A DNA stretch of 64,000 nucleotides, from contig WARS01000011.1 in NCBI GenBank assembly GCA_008933995.1, forward strand, positions 14,413,516 to 14,477,515, written 5' to 3'. Positions 47,501 through 62,476 of this stretch are shown piece by piece. The notes beneath the pieces were generated by a model. It worked only from the letters and a program-made list of their open reading frames with translations, did no database searches and was not told the DNA's origin. The translations under genes and the position numbers were made by a program. This DNA is from Datnioides undecimradiatus. Taxonomy: Eukaryota; Chordata; Actinopteri; Lobotiformes; Datnioididae. How positions within the stretch are numbered: position 1 is the first letter of the stretch; each line of letters begins with the position of its first letter.

Positions 47501-50500
47501 TCTTCATAGTACTAGTTGGTGTGATGTGATCCATTTTAATTTTGTGACATGCATAAATCTACATTTAGTTAACATTTGTATCATAACTAGGCTTTTAGTT
47601 TGAAGTTACAAATAACAGCTGCAACCATATCTGGAGGTCTTTGTTTATAATTACAAACAAGAGCTAGAGGAACTTTACAGCAGGAAAAAAAGTAATTGCT
47701 CTGAGCCGCTAACCTGACCCAAAATGCAATCAACATGTTTGCACCACAAGCCAGCAACAATAATGACTCAAAATATTTGGGTCTAGTTCAGTGGATAGAC
47801 TTAAACCAAGAGAAGCTTATGTAGTTGACCAGCCAAGGCCTTTGAGATAACACTTTACATCCACCGCTAGTTTATGGCAGCCAGAAGTCTTTTCAAATCT
47901 CTCCTGCCCCTGGGTAGCCGGGACCAGGGACTTGGCCGGGAGTGAAGTGGCGAGGAGCGGCATAGTCACATAATCTTCTGCAACCTTAATGCTGGTATTA
48001 AATTTAGCCCTTTAAATGAAATGAACAAAATTGCTACTGCTTAACACTAGCCAGTACACTGGAGGGCAGGCACCAGCAAGCTGTGTGCAACTCCTTTAAG
48101 TTCCCTGGCAGAGTCAATCCTACTTGATTAAGCTGGACGAGGAACATAGTTATATATATTGGTGAGGGTGAAACAGTGCTGTTGCTATCTGTAATCCTAC
48201 AGGTTTGAAGGATTTATGGCTGAAGACGTGAGATGAAGTAACACTGGCTTACGGGATCTCACTGATCAGTGGAAGCAAAGAGATTGGAAATGTGTGTTTG
48301 CTGGCGTGAGTGTGTGCATGTATGCTTCAGAGATCTGAATGAATCACCAATGTAGTCGTGGGCTGATGAGATGCGAGGAGATCGATGGACGGTGCTGTTG
48401 CTGTGAGGGGTGTGGGGAACAGACGGAAGAGTAGTAATTCTCAGAGACAAAATAACTGTAGGAAAGACAGTTAAGAGAGAGAGTAACGGGAGCAAAGAAA
48501 TGATAGCTTTCAGAGGTGGATAATCAACAAGCTGATTGAAAGTTAGGGGGTGGGGGAATGGTGATAAACAAGGAGAACGACGACAACAACAACAACAAAA
48601 ACCAACAGAAGACAGACACACACCTCAAAAACTGTTGCATTGTCTCCTTGGACCTTCATGACAGCGGTCTGGATTAGGTCAAAGCCGGAGCCGGTCACCA
48701 CAATGTTCCTCCCTCCACTAAACACACAGACATACACATGTAACCAAAAACCCATTAAAACCCATATGAGAATAGATGTCACCAGCCACACAAAGACAAG
48801 CTCATAGGGAGAGTTACGGGAAGACAGACACCGTTCTTACATTGCACCTGGGGTAATTTTCATCGGTGATGAAAACAAATTAGTTTAGCCTGCGAGCAGC
48901 CTATCTGTTTGTCTGTTGTTCCAGTCTGCGTGCCTAATCACACGCGCCCTAGTGCTTTCAATCGCACTGGAAAAAAAGCAAGGTAACCGTCTAATGCATC
49001 CATTTCCAGCGATCATCAAACAGTTTGGTGCAACATCAAAGACTGGTATTTGTATCCTCCTTCAGCCAATCAGAAGTAAGCATGGAAAACAGTCTGCACA
49101 CAATTACAAGCATACTCAGTAACCACTGAGGGACAAATCATACTGTTAAACAACAAAAAGGTTCTTGGCATTAATGACCTCTACCAAGGTTTCAGACAGG
49201 TAGACGCTTGCAGGCCAGACAACAAGGCAGGTGCCTTTCTTAGTGTTCAATGTTCCCACAACAACACTACGCTACCCGACCTTGTCATCAATGCTAACTT
49301 TCCTTTCATCACTTCTCTGCTTTAACAACAACAGTGTGAAGTATCTAAAAGGACGTTTTGGGGTTTTTTGTCGACCAGGATCTTATTTTTCTATTTTTAT
49401 CCATGAAGGTGGCTGTTATTCGGGATAAACATTTTTCCCACCACATCTGTTGTACACATTTGGAAACTGACAGACTCCAGCAAGAATGATTTCAATGGGG
49501 ACAAAGAAAGTGATCTTCCTGCAGCTTTCTTAACCCTCGTATGTCAGATAAATATAGACTCACGGTTTATGGTACAATCATGCCAGCAGTGCTTTGAGCT
49601 TAACGCTGATGTCAGCATGCCTAAATGCAGATGTTGAGTGTATGCATTGTATACCATGTTCTCATTACACAGCATTATACTAACATTTGCATATCAGTGA
49701 TTAAAACAGAGTACAGCTGGGGCTGATGGAAATGTCACTATGCTGCTGTTTAGTTGTAAAGTAAAGTATTACACAAACTGAAATAATGACCTGATGTTGG
49801 TGCAATGAAGGGAAACATGCATCTGAAAACATCATGGTACCACGGTAACCTATCCAGTAGTCACTGTTGCTCAACCTAAACCCACAAATCAAGCCACCTC
49901 AAGGTGGCGCTAGAGAAAAAGTCAAGGGATCACCACGGTTGATAGGAATCATCTCAACACCATCAATATCTGTACCAGAGTTTAGAAAGGTCCTTCCAAT
50001 ATTGTTGACATATTTCACTCTGGATCCACTTGTTGGATCAACCAACACTTCTGTCCTCAGAGCCAAAGGGCTAAAAACTTAAACCTGACAGAAATAATTA
50101 AACACTTTAACACCCAAAAGAAAGCGGGCAGTTTGCCACAAATGCAGCCATGGTGGCAAATTTCACAAATCTCTACAATATTCAAGAGTCAGAATGGGCA
50201 TAAACATGAGAATAACCTGCCTTGAAGTTTCATTCAGTGCTTTAAGGTTGCAGGTAACATAAACAAACACTCTGAGTCCTTGTTAAGGCTACATGACACT
50301 GACCAGACAAAGCTTCCTCTGGGCTGGTGGTCCAGCACAATGGGATTTTCCAAGAATTGGAAGGCACTTGGGATGGTTGTTGTGGTACTCTTTCCATACT
50401 TCACTGTGACGGTGAGTGGGTCAGAGGGCACCTTATCTGCTCGGTATTCTCCTGTCCTGCAGGTGATCTTTGCTCCGAAGTGCTCCCTGCCAAGACAAGG

Positions 50501-51195
50501 ACATAACTCAACAGTGGCTGGCTGGAAGGAGTCGGGGGGGTCGGCAAGGTCACTGTGCAGTGGAAGCCAACATGGCAGCAGCCTGACAGCTTGTTAAATC
50601 CTGGCTTTGCTGTTTCTCTAGCTCGTTATTTTTCCGTTACCTCTGCCTAAAATGTCACAGTGGGCAGGTTGTGACAGAACACTCGTGGCCACAACGGCGA
50701 AGGCAAATGGCAAAGAGGAAAAAAGAAAAATCCTGCTTTATGACACCAAAGTTAAGGTCAATTCCATTTTCGTTCAGGAAGGCAAAAAAAAAAAAAATCA
50801 ATTTATGGGCTTCAAAGTGTGCATACTGTAGAATTAGCATAGAATACAATGTCTGAATAACAAGTAGCACTTATCAACAGAAGAGACTGAATTGAAACGG
50901 AATTGGGCTTTGGCATGAATGACAATTACTGAGTAAAGAAATCCTTACACAGTGCACTCCACCCCTCCGATGGTAACCTGGACATCGTCCTTACTGCCAG
51001 TGTCCAGAAATCGTCCAGAAATTGTAATGAGGGTGCCCCCAGCTTTAGGACCTCTGGGGGGTGTCACCGTATCGGGAATTGGGTCCTGGTGAGGGAGGGG
51101 TTAAGAGGTGCACGATACAGCATGAATACATACTCATGTTTCCCCTGCGAGGATTTACATTCACGCAAGAGCTCAGACCCACAGGCAAACACTGG

Positions 51196-51232
<37 letters not shown>

Positions 51233-53263
51233 ACAACACATACCGATGCAGTGCTATGTCAAATGCACACACATTTCCTCTCACCCTACTTGAGCTTCCG
51301 CGCCCCCATCAGAAACACACATACACACACATACACACACTCATACAAGCACCACATCTGCCTCAATTTGCTGAGCAAACAGTTAGGCGGAGCACTCCCC
51401 TGTGGGGAAGCTTTAGCGGAGCCAGAGATATGAAAAGCCAGTTAAATAGCTACGCTGTAGCCTGTTAAAGTATTAGAGAGAAAAGGGGGCCTCCTGCTCG
51501 GCGTCTGGTTACAGAGGAAAGCATACACATTCTGGCTTTGCATTACCATTGTAATATGACAGTATCTGAGCACTTCATTTACCAATATATTAAGACGCTG
51601 CATTCGTACATTTCACGTAAATGACATGCCCTTGGTATGTTTTGATAAGGAGCTCTCTGCAGTTAGGAAATGGAAACATAATGGACAGCGCAAAACAACA
51701 AAATCAGCTGAAAGCTTTCAGATGTGTTCATTTTCTGGGTCAAAACTTGTACGCCTCTATGGTGAAAGTGCAGCTGAGGAGAGAGAAAGAGAGAGAGAGA
51801 GTATGTGTCTGTGTCAGGGAGAGTATTTACCCTGTAGGTGAAGTACATGGAGGATGTTCCTCTCTTTCCCCCCTTCACCTCCACCTCCACCTGGCCCCAG
51901 TGCTGGGATCTTGGGTCAATACGGCCAATCTCACACACGACGCTGGACAACAGCAGGAAAAATGGAGAGAAAATATTAGACTGTGTTCTTCATTGTTGTT
52001 CAATCTACTGATTATTTTCTCAAATGACTGATAATGTTTTTAACTATGAAATGAAAAACAAACAAAATTGGAAAATTGATAAATGGCCCATCAAGATATT
52101 TAGTTAACCATCACATCGGACAAAGAAAAGCAGGATCACAAAGATATTTGATATTTTTTCTTGTTTCTTTCTCATTTATCAAAAACTATTAACTATTGAT
52201 CTACTAAGTAAATAACTAACTCATTGTTTTCTCTCCATTTCAAACTTGTATGTCAGATAAATGATCAGTGTCATCAGGTCTGTGAAGATGCAAAATTGGA
52301 TCACCATTTCTGAGTTTAAACAACTTCCGCAAATCAAAACTCTTGTGCTATGTTTGACTTTCAGCCTGGAGCTGCGCCGTTGAAAACAAACAGATCGCCT
52401 CATTCAATCTTTGTCCAAATTTATCCATTCAAATTAGCAAGTTATGAATATTACAGATATTGGCAGACAAATGAGATCTCTGTCTCTGTTGATCTGTGGA
52501 GAAATAAGTGAATTATTGAAAACACATTAAAAAGGGAAGTAAAGTAACCAGAAAACAGAACTTAAATGGCTTTTGTTCACATTTTAAAGCAGGTTCACAT
52601 ACTAAAGAGGTTCATCCAAGGTTTAAATAATGTTGTTGACTAAGCAGCTAGGAGCGTAGAATGATTTCTAATGCCAAATTGGCAGCTTAAAGCATCTCAG
52701 GAACTGAACCCTGAGGGGATTTTTCCACATTACAGAATCATGTGATAAAACAAAGAAGCCCAAGTCTGCTGCAGTCCACAGGGGAAAATATGTTGCCAGT
52801 GAAAGAGGTCAGCAGAAAAAGGCAAGCGTCGTTGGGGCTAACAGGTGGTCCAAGAGCAGCCAATTAACAGCTACGACGGCGATGTGAAGGAATGAAATAT
52901 CACAATGTAAAACGTGTCAAAACTTAAAACAAGTGAGCTACAGCATGCAGTAAGACCAGGCAGGACCACTAACAACAGGATTAAGACCACAGCAGGCACG
53001 TTAGCACCAAAAAGTGGATGATTTAAGAGTGAAAAACATCCCATCTGGTCTCATAAATCCAGTTTTATGCCTCATCGTGCAGATGGCGGGGAAAGAATTT
53101 GTCATAAACGTGGATCAATCCCGCCAGGTGTCAACAGATCTGGCTAGTGGCTGAGGGGTAACAATGTGGATGTTTCCTCTTTTAAAGACCATTTGCATGA
53201 AGTGAAGATTTTTTAAACACAGCTGTGACTGAAGTGCATTTTCAAGGCTTAAGTTTATTCCAG

Positions 53264-53305
<42 letters not shown>

Positions 53306-56300
53306 GCAGTGCCTGGCTCTTTAAAGCACCTTTGGGATGAGGAGGAACAGAGAGTCTGGTGCATGAATAGATCAGCAACAATCTGTGGCAAATGTGTGAC
53401 GGTATTAAATCACTGTGATATATTTACACTTGCACACTAGTGAATTCATATCTCATTCATGCCGCTTTGGTCATGTGTTGCCCCAAGACAGTAATTAAAG
53501 AGTTCTATTCAGTGGCATTTAATTATTTAGCTGACATATTTACTTTTTAGATTAAGAGTTTTACATTTAATCTAAGACATGCAATAACCGTATGAAACAC
53601 GAAAAACTGTTAAAGATTAAACCTGCGGTTACAAACTTTTTTTTGGATTGTGACTCTTCACAGAAGAGCAACTAATTCAGTCCAGCTGGGGCCACTTTGG
53701 CAAGCTTGACATGTCTCGGAGTTATGTGCAGTGTCACCAAAGAGATATTTCCCCTCTCAGCTTCTCTAAACAGACTGTTTTGTTTAAATGGGTGTTTAAG
53801 CCCCAAATAAGCAAAAATATTCAAGATTTCCCAGAAAAGCTAAGATTAGAGAAAAGCCTTAAGTAAAAATTTTGCAAATTTGCGTAGCAATGCTATGCAA
53901 CCCCATTGAACATCTCACAACCTTTAACTGTTTAGACTACAGCAGTTTACAAAAAGCTCCACGTTGACCAAATACAACAGTAAAATTCAACTGACTCATT
54001 GATGCATCATTGTTAACAATCTAATAATGTAATATATGACAGGGACTCAACCACAGTGGCATTTTTCTGCACAACTAGTGCTTTTACTTTTAATGTTTTG
54101 ATCATGTTTTACTCATATACTTCAATACTTTTACCTAAGAAGGATTGTGAGTGCATGATGTTTAATAGTAATGGAGTATCTTCGCCGTGTTCATACTTTC
54201 ATTTTTAAAAAAAGGGTCAGAGTACTTGTTCCGCGACTGGCATTCACCTTTTAACAGAGTGATTCTGTTTCTGAATCAATTTGCATCTGGAGACTTTCAG
54301 ATCAATACAGTGGCATAATGAGCTAAATAAATTATACACACAGGTCACCTCCAGGAAAGAGAAAGCCTTCCTTCGCTGATAAGGTTTCCAAAAGTTAACA
54401 GAAAAAAAAACCCCTGCCCAGACACAGTTTGACCAACAAGAACAGAAAGACAGAAAGAGTGTGTGTGGTGGCTCATATAGTATAAGTATTACCTCGTGGA
54501 GACAGAGTACTTCTCATCTTGATGGATACAGGGCTCCCCAGCCACGGTGATGCTTTTAATGTCTTCCTTGTGAATGCCGAGGTTGGATCCCCGAATGGTG
54601 ATGGAGATTCCTCCCAGCATGGGGCCAAAAAGAGGGATGATCTGGATGGGGAGATACAGTGAAGGGGGGGGGGGGGTGTTTGTATAAAGAAGGGATTTAA
54701 AATGGATTTAAACAGATTAGTTGTGCAATAAGAACATATAAGAGATTTACACAGTCTGTTTAAGTCCGCTGACTAGTTAGAGTTAAAGTGTTTAATATTC
54801 AAAGCCGTGGCTGAGAATTACATCCACACTGTATGAGTCATGTTTGCATGTATGTGGATGTATTACGTTCCAACTGATGCTGGATGATGTTGACACAAAA
54901 GATATGAGCTGATGTTCTGTGTAAACATGAACAAACATTTTTGTGATAAAGATACAAGTTTGAGTATTGATATTTCACAGTTTAGCAATACTTTTTTGAG
55001 CAAACATGACAATAACAGTAAATATATGACACTAGTAAATTTTGACCTAATAAAAAAGTTTAAATTTGAGTAGTTTTGAGTAATTGCCATGAATTAAAAC
55101 ACAGTGTAAAACATTATTAACCTGAAGCGGTAAACATGGAATTAAGGCTTAAAATCAACCAAGAGCCACGCTAGAAGCTGTAAGCCTGTACTGCACTAAA
55201 TGCTAACACTTGCAGTGCAACATGCTCAGAGTTTCAGTGTCACGCTGTTGTTTAGCAGATATAATGTTCACCATGTGCACCATCAAAGCATAGCATGTGA
55301 GCATACTACCATCTGCTAATTCGCAATGAAAAAACATTTTATTAAAACCAAGGCTTGATAACGACATCAGGAGAAAAATCAGGGGGTCCCAGAAGGCTTT
55401 GCAATTAATCTTGAGAGAAACATGAATGTCTGTATAAATCCATCCTGTCGGTGTCAAGATATGTCACCAACAAACAGAAACGTTCAGTGCCTATACAGAG
55501 TTTCATGGAAATCCATTGGACAACAATCAACAAAGATGCGTAACGTATAATATACAAAACAACGTGGACACAAAACATCTCGCCATCACACCCTGAGCAA
55601 TCTGTCTGTTTCATCTTTATCGGCTGATGTATATTTCGGGCTGGAGTATAAACGGTCACAACCTCTGTCGATTGACATCAACACAATTACTGATGGATTT
55701 TTGTCAATGACAATGAGGCGCCGACAATTAAGTGAGCAAAGAAAGAATTGATTTAATCTAGATGTGCTGCTGACCAGCTCAAATCGCCCTCAAGGAGAAG
55801 CAGACTTTCAACTCCCCAGTCAACTGGAGGAAAAAAAAAAAAAAAAAAGCAGCCACCAAAGTCCTCCAATCAATAATCCAATCAGCAATGTCAATAGCTT
55901 TTCACTGCTGATCACAAGCCTTTAATACACCTTTCCAGTCAAAGTTCATCACAAAGAGAGGACAACAATGTAACTACTCACATTAGTGATCTGGGGGTCA
56001 GGGCACTCTGTGTTGTATGGATCCTCGGACCCATGCTGCCCGGGAATGCACAGCTTCTCGTACACGCACGCCTTCTGTTTGGCACACCACACACACCTAT
56101 ACTTTGGGTCGGCGTTCTTACAAAGACTACAGTCCTCCCTCCCCATGGAGCAGTTGTACAGGGTGACTGTAGAGGAGGGAAAAAAAAAAACAAAAATCAC
56201 ATTTTTCATATTCCCGATTTCCTTATACTTAAAAATGTCTCATTCTTAGTTTTGTGTCCTGACTAAAATCTCTGAACCACCATGATCCTGATTAGGGAAG

Positions 56301-58099
56301 AGAGTTGCAGAAAATAACAATTTTCTCATTTGATTTGTCCTCAATTGTTACCGTGTGCATCCACAGCAATATGCCTAAAGGGCAACTCCACCAATTTTAT
56401 GCGCCAAAGTCCATTTACACATCTTGAGGGGCACTATTGCTTATGCCAAAGAAACTTGTGTCACTTGAGGCAGTGTCAGTCCGAAGACTACAAGTTCTGG
56501 GGGAGTGGAGCTGGAAAGGAGTGAGCTTACCAGACCAGTGAAGCCCGCTCCTCGTCTATGCTTAAGGCAAAAAGCTTGAGGCTACATTGGCTGGTGTGCA
56601 TCCACAATCCACTTAAAGGTGCAGTGCAGAGGAATTATTGGGATCTATTGGCAGACTATATATTCATAAATGTTCTCATTAGGATATAATGACCTGTAAC
56701 TATGAATTGATGTTTTTATTACCTTACAATGAGCAATTTACATCCGCACTGGACTGACCTGCTTCCACATATTTCTACAATAGCCAAGAATGGACAAGCC
56801 ACATGCTGGCGACCATCAGAGGATCTCTTATACCCCTTGGAAGGGGAGGGTGAGTGGACATGTATTCACTGCTAGACGCCATTAAATCCTACACACAGCT
56901 CCTCTAGCTGTTGGTGATCAAGTATTGTGGGTGCCAGGTTTTTGACAAAGAAGAAAAATGCGTAGAATCATAAAAGATGACACCCCTATTGCATGGATTT
57001 TGAAGTGCATTGCTAAATTGGAGGAGTGCTGTTTCAATGGGCAGCAACAGGAGACTTCTCTGCCCTGGGTTCGCCTCATAGGCTGCATACAGACTTCCCT
57101 ACCATACAAGGTGGAGATAGTTGGGACAAAATGTTGGTTTTTTTTCTCTAGTCAAGGCAAATAAAAAAAAAAGCTGGCTAGAGGGGAAAAAAGGCGTAAT
57201 ATAAAAATAATATTAATAACAACAACATACAGGAGACAAAGAGCACTTGGTAGTCGATGGCAGCCCCTCAGGACGACTGCAGACTCAAGGATAAAAAAAA
57301 CCCAAACCCTTTATTTTATCTGCATGTCTGTTTTGATTTATTGTTAATGGTTCTCTGAAAAGATGCCAGATTAGGTCTCAAGTAAACATGATTTTAACTA
57401 GGGTTAGTGTATTAGTTATTAGAAAAAACATTTATTTTCTTTTTTGTTATAATAACATTTTTGTGGGAAGTATGATGAATTCATATTGGGTTTATTTTTT
57501 TTGTTTTTTACCTTTACTGCAATGTGATCTCTCACCTCTGAGGAAAAAGCCCCTTCTACACACTATAAAGTAGGACTACACTGTTTGTGTATTCTGAATA
57601 GCATGTCTGTTTTCATCACTGCTTATTTTGATTTCATTTGCATGACAAGGAAGAAGTGAAAAACCCCAACAATCACTTGTTAAGAATGCCCCTGAAACCT
57701 TCATATTCTGCCAAAATGTGTGTGATGATACAGTCATTACCAATTAATTTTCTGTTTAATTTCCAATTGAAGATAAAAGGCAGCTGCCTCAGATCTAATG
57801 GAGGCCCCACACTGGGACTAGAAGTGTACACACAGGGCATTATAAATAATCTGATCTGCACATTAAAATGTGAGAGAGCGTACCGTTCAGTGTGCTGTCC
57901 ATCTTCTTGCCTGACTCCTTGTCCTTCACGTAGAAGAGAACATTGGTCTCCGGTGACTTGTTGTAAGAAAACTAAGAAATTGGAAGAAAATGAATTATTA
58001 ATTCAGAATCCAGTGATTAATGGCACTTAAGCTCTTCTCGGCAAACAGTGTGGGCCGCCGCTCCCCCATGCCAAGAGAGGGGGGAAAAAAAAGGGTGAC

Positions 58100-58130
<31 letters not shown>

Positions 58131-61100
58131 AGTCTGGCAGATTTTCAGCTGAAGAAATCAATGTTGGAAAAGAACATAGCTGGGGGCTAGGCACTGCTTG
58201 AGTTTCCCAATCACAGGATTCACAGTGTGGAGATGGAGCTAAAATAACTCCAGTGAGGAAAGTCTGTCCATTAGAGGGAGCTAGAGAATATCAAAGGGGC
58301 TGTGAAAACCAACTAAAGGGGGATTTGATTTATAAGCCTGGAACATGAAGTCGTCTGTCTACAGATAAAGTTTGCATTTAGACTCAATCAGGGCTGAAAA
58401 ATTTGAAATCAAGTGGCACTCCACAATGTATTTTATGGAGTTTCAGGGTTGCTCTATATTGCACTTTGATAATCCACAAATCAGCCATAGTTCAAGAGTC
58501 TGCGTTGAGTGGGGGGAAAATTGGCCAGAAGCCATCTGAACAAACTCAGTAAAGCAACATAATCAACAGTTCAGAGTCGATGCAGAGACACAGTCTAGGA
58601 TCAATTGTGTCGAACCACTACAAAACAGTGGCACTCACGTTGAAGCCGCTGAAGGTGTAAAACGGTCCGTCCTCAACTTTGACCTCCTCTTCTACATTTC
58701 TCATCAGCTCAGTGCCAATGGTGAATAAACGACCCTAAAGAGGCAGACAAATAAAAACAAGAGAAGTGCGTTGTTAATCCGCACAAAGACACTTTTCTCT
58801 GGACCACCTCCTCTTTGTTTCTCCCACTACAGAACAAGAAATGTAAAAGGTGACATTGCCCTGCAGACTATTCCACCCCGTCTGCTCTCAGCCAAAGAAG
58901 TTGGCTTATTTCTTTGTTCCCACAACTGTATAGAGAGTAATTACAAATCAGGCAGTGCCATAGCTGCTCAGTATAATTTACCTACAGTCATACCCACCAT
59001 GACCTCAATATATAGGTAAAAGCAAAACAGACGTGTAAGAACATGTTTCACAACACAAAGGTGCCATATCAGAAGTGATGAAGCTATGTGTGGCAAGACA
59101 TTTTAAAGAGTCAGCACTTTAATTCAGTGCCGAGGTGGTGACTGTGATCAAAAACTACTTAAATTGGAATGTACACTGATTTTCTATACATACATACAAC
59201 TCTGCGTCAGGAATGAGGGTCTGTCCTTAACGGCTTACTATTATCAGTTTGCTCATTAATGAGAGCAAGCCTGCCCTTCTGTTGCATTTAGCCCTGACAG
59301 TATTTACGTACACAACTGCATAAAGAGTTACACAACCATATATAGTTTTGCAGAAGTGCTTTACATTCTGTGCCACTGTGCCACTTTACCTGGTAGAGGT
59401 CCAAATTGATCCCCTCGAAGCTGATACGAGTCTTGTAGCCCACGGGGATCAGCACGGGATCTGGATTCTCAAACTGGGGACAGTTCGCTCCCTGTGAAGG
59501 CATCAAAACAAATCAGATACTCCCACTTTCGATCATTTACGTTTTAAATATGCCAGCCACTTAACGGACACCCTCATCTGCAGCGGCAGATAAGTGTATC
59601 TCTGAAACATCTGCTGACTTGTAAATTGATATCCTCCACCCTAAAATATTTGTCATGCAAGATGGTGCCAGCTGATACCGGGATTTGACGGTTGTTTTAT
59701 TAATTTTCTGGAGAAATTTGGATTACTCGGGTGCTGCGCAGTGTGTGGTGATTAGATGCATGTTTTTAAACTTCTGCTACACTTATTGCAGCATTTGTCA
59801 AGCACACACTGTGAGAGATGCATCTCCTCCTCACGCCATTGATGCGCTAATCCTTGAGAAGACTTACCTGACGTTGCTTGATGATGTTGGCGCCCACCAC
59901 ACTGTCGTCCATGTCGCTGCAGGTGTGGTCCCGTATGTTCCACTGGCAGCCCCACGAACTCGCCACACATGCCATGCATCTGAAAACGCAAACAGAAGCG
60001 CAAGCTCATAAACACCAAAGGCGAGAAAACACTCTCACACACATAATTAGGCAGGAGCACACACATAAAAGCGCACACAAACAAAATCTAAAAAACATGC
60101 AAACTCATCAAAGAGCGTCCGGCACAAAAATCCATGTTGCTGACAGCGAAATGGATCTCTGCAACTTCACATAAGCAAAGCTCGTTCATCACACATTCCT
60201 TGGCATGAAAGAAATGAAGAAAAAAATAAAGAGAGGGAGGGAAAAAAAATGGCGAGATTGACTTTCATTTTTTGATTAATGAATAGGAAACTGAGGCAAT
60301 TTCCTCTGCTTGGTAATAAACGGAGGCGAGAAAATGCAGGAGGTGCATTCAAAACTACCATGCATCACAATTTACAAACAGAGCCTTGATCTCTCATCTG
60401 TTCATGCACAGTGATACATTTACATCAAGGTTGTCACTTGATGTTGTGTTTAGTGTCACCGTGCATTTTCAGTGAGTGACAGAGCAGAACTGATAGATAA
60501 AGAGTCTGACTCACGGTGTGTTTTCAGATTTCCTCACTGTGGCAGCACAGTTGTAGAACTTAAACTCCCGCGTGGCCAGCTCTACCGTCTCATTGACGAA
60601 AATCCTTATTGCCACGGCCACAAAGTCTGAGGACACAGCACAGGGAGAGTTAAAACATACTGCAATAGCTGCTATGACATGGGTTTTACACATGTCTGAA
60701 TGGTGATGGTGTCTTTGGAAAGTATGCTGAATATTCAAGACTTCCACGGTTCATGATGTCATTTGTGCATTTGCAGACAAGACATGACATGACCTTTAAA
60801 TAATTTGTGATAGAGCATGACCTCGAATACTCTTACACTAATTATGCATGTATTAATTTAACAAGACCTTGCATTAAATTCATGTGCGTGGCTCTGCAAT
60901 AGATGTACTTAGGCAGAGCATCTAAAAGCTAATGTTGCCATGCCAATCTGCAGAAAACACAAAGCACCTGAGGCAAATGGGATTGTCTTAGGTTTTGTAT
61001 AGGAGTCATTCAAATTATGATGTCATGATTGAGTTAGATAGTTGAAGGGTCAGGACCACCTCAAGGATCATGGTGGTTCAGAGATTTTAGTCACCACTAC

Positions 61101-62440
61101 CACTTTTAATTTCCTGAAAAGATCATAGATGTGTGTACTAAATTTCAATTCAATCCGTTTGATGAAACCCCAAACCACAGATTTGAATCTCACACTGATG
61201 TTAATGGAAAAGGCAAAGGATCTAGGAAAATGTTACAATCCTCACCAGATCGCCATGTTGGAAAAGGCGCTGCTCGTCCCCCTACTGCCACAAAAACCTA
61301 TTGCCCTCCTGTCAGCTCCAGAGCAGAGTCCCACTGTTTCCCCCAGGAAATTGTTAAGCTGAGGTGGAGGCCACTGTCACTGATACTGACACAACTCTGC
61401 TTGTAATCAGTTTTGTCATTATTGGACTGTTTCCACTCAGCGAATGTCTTGAATTTACTGTGTTAAACAGCACCTCTGCTCTTTTCTTTGCTCTTTTATT
61501 GTGTAAAATGTATTGATGTTCCAATGTTAGTAAAGGTGCTTTTTGATTAAAGCACAGTTTCCCACCTGATCTACTCCACTGCTGGAATAATACTTATTTT
61601 ATTTGCAGATAAACTAAACAATAAAGCTTGTAAAACTAGATTTTGCCAAAAGACATGGCCACAGAATTTGCTTAGAATTCAAGACCTGACTTAGTTGTTA
61701 TTGTACCTCAGTGATGCAAATAAATCTGCAATTAATGAAATGAACCTGGGGCTTTTCGGGACCCTTGGCATTGCTGCTTTGCCCATTAGTAATACAACCT
61801 TGGTTATAATAGGGAACAGCAGACATTTGCCTTGAAAGAGGATGTATTAAAAGAGAGCAGGTTAATTATAGGGGCCATACCTTGGTCCTCAGGTGTTTGT
61901 GGTATAAGTGAAGGGCTGGGCAGATCGCAGGAGACCTGACCAGAGTCAGACATTGTGCCCTCGCTCTGGAAAGACTTAATGGTGCATTGCAGACGGTCAG
62001 AAGGCCCGATTGCAGGAAGAGTGGGGATGTTTATCGTCACCTGAACAGGGGGGGAAAAAAGCAGATAAATATATTTAAAACCAGTGTAACTGTGAAGAAA
62101 CAGTTTCTTTCAAAGGCTGGAGATGGCTTGAGAACTGTAGAGGAGGACAGCTGCTGTGGATGGAAATAAGAGTCAGTCAGATACGGATGAAAGCAGTCAG
62201 GATGAGACAGGAAAAAAAAACTTGAGAGAACCAGCGCAGAAGACAGGCTCTCCATCTTCAGGCTGTGAGCACAATCAACCAGGTCGGTTATAATAAGCCA
62301 GTTGGAGTTTTCTGGATGGATCAATACAAAGCAGGACGACCTAGAGCCCGGGGTCTCGGATTCACAATGGATACAGTTTATTACTCAGGCTGTGCATGTT
62401 TGTGAGATGTGCATGTAAGTGGGGTTGTGTTGTGCGGCAA

Positions 62441-62476
<36 letters not shown>

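Larger units (their letters stand above)
43997..48717 (-). other. plxnb2: plxnb2 last IPT and membrane-proximal stalk
   Basis: Exons 48717-48624, 45939-45742 and 44176-43997 encode [20 protein letters not shown], the segment [20 protein letters not shown], and an arginine-rich stalk before the membrane. The order agrees with the end of the plexin-B2 ectodomain. The 45940-48623 intron (2.7 kb) holds only repeat fragments as far as I can see. Confidence 0.85.
50304..54641 (-). other. plxnb2: plxnb2 tandem IPT/TIG domains
   Basis: Exons 54641-54493 and 51942-51831 encode one IPT ([20 protein letters not shown], then VVCEIG). Exons 51085-50949 and 50486-50304 encode the next ([20 protein letters not shown], then ITCRTG and [10 protein letters not shown]). 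The GPxxGGxxxTIxGxxL signature is clear in both. The 51943-54492 intron is 2.5 kb and carries degenerate repeats and a (TTG)n tract. Confidence 0.88.

Noticed and set aside
53225-53440. Open frame with a run of cysteines
   Set aside because: Produced by the (TTG)n microsatellite.
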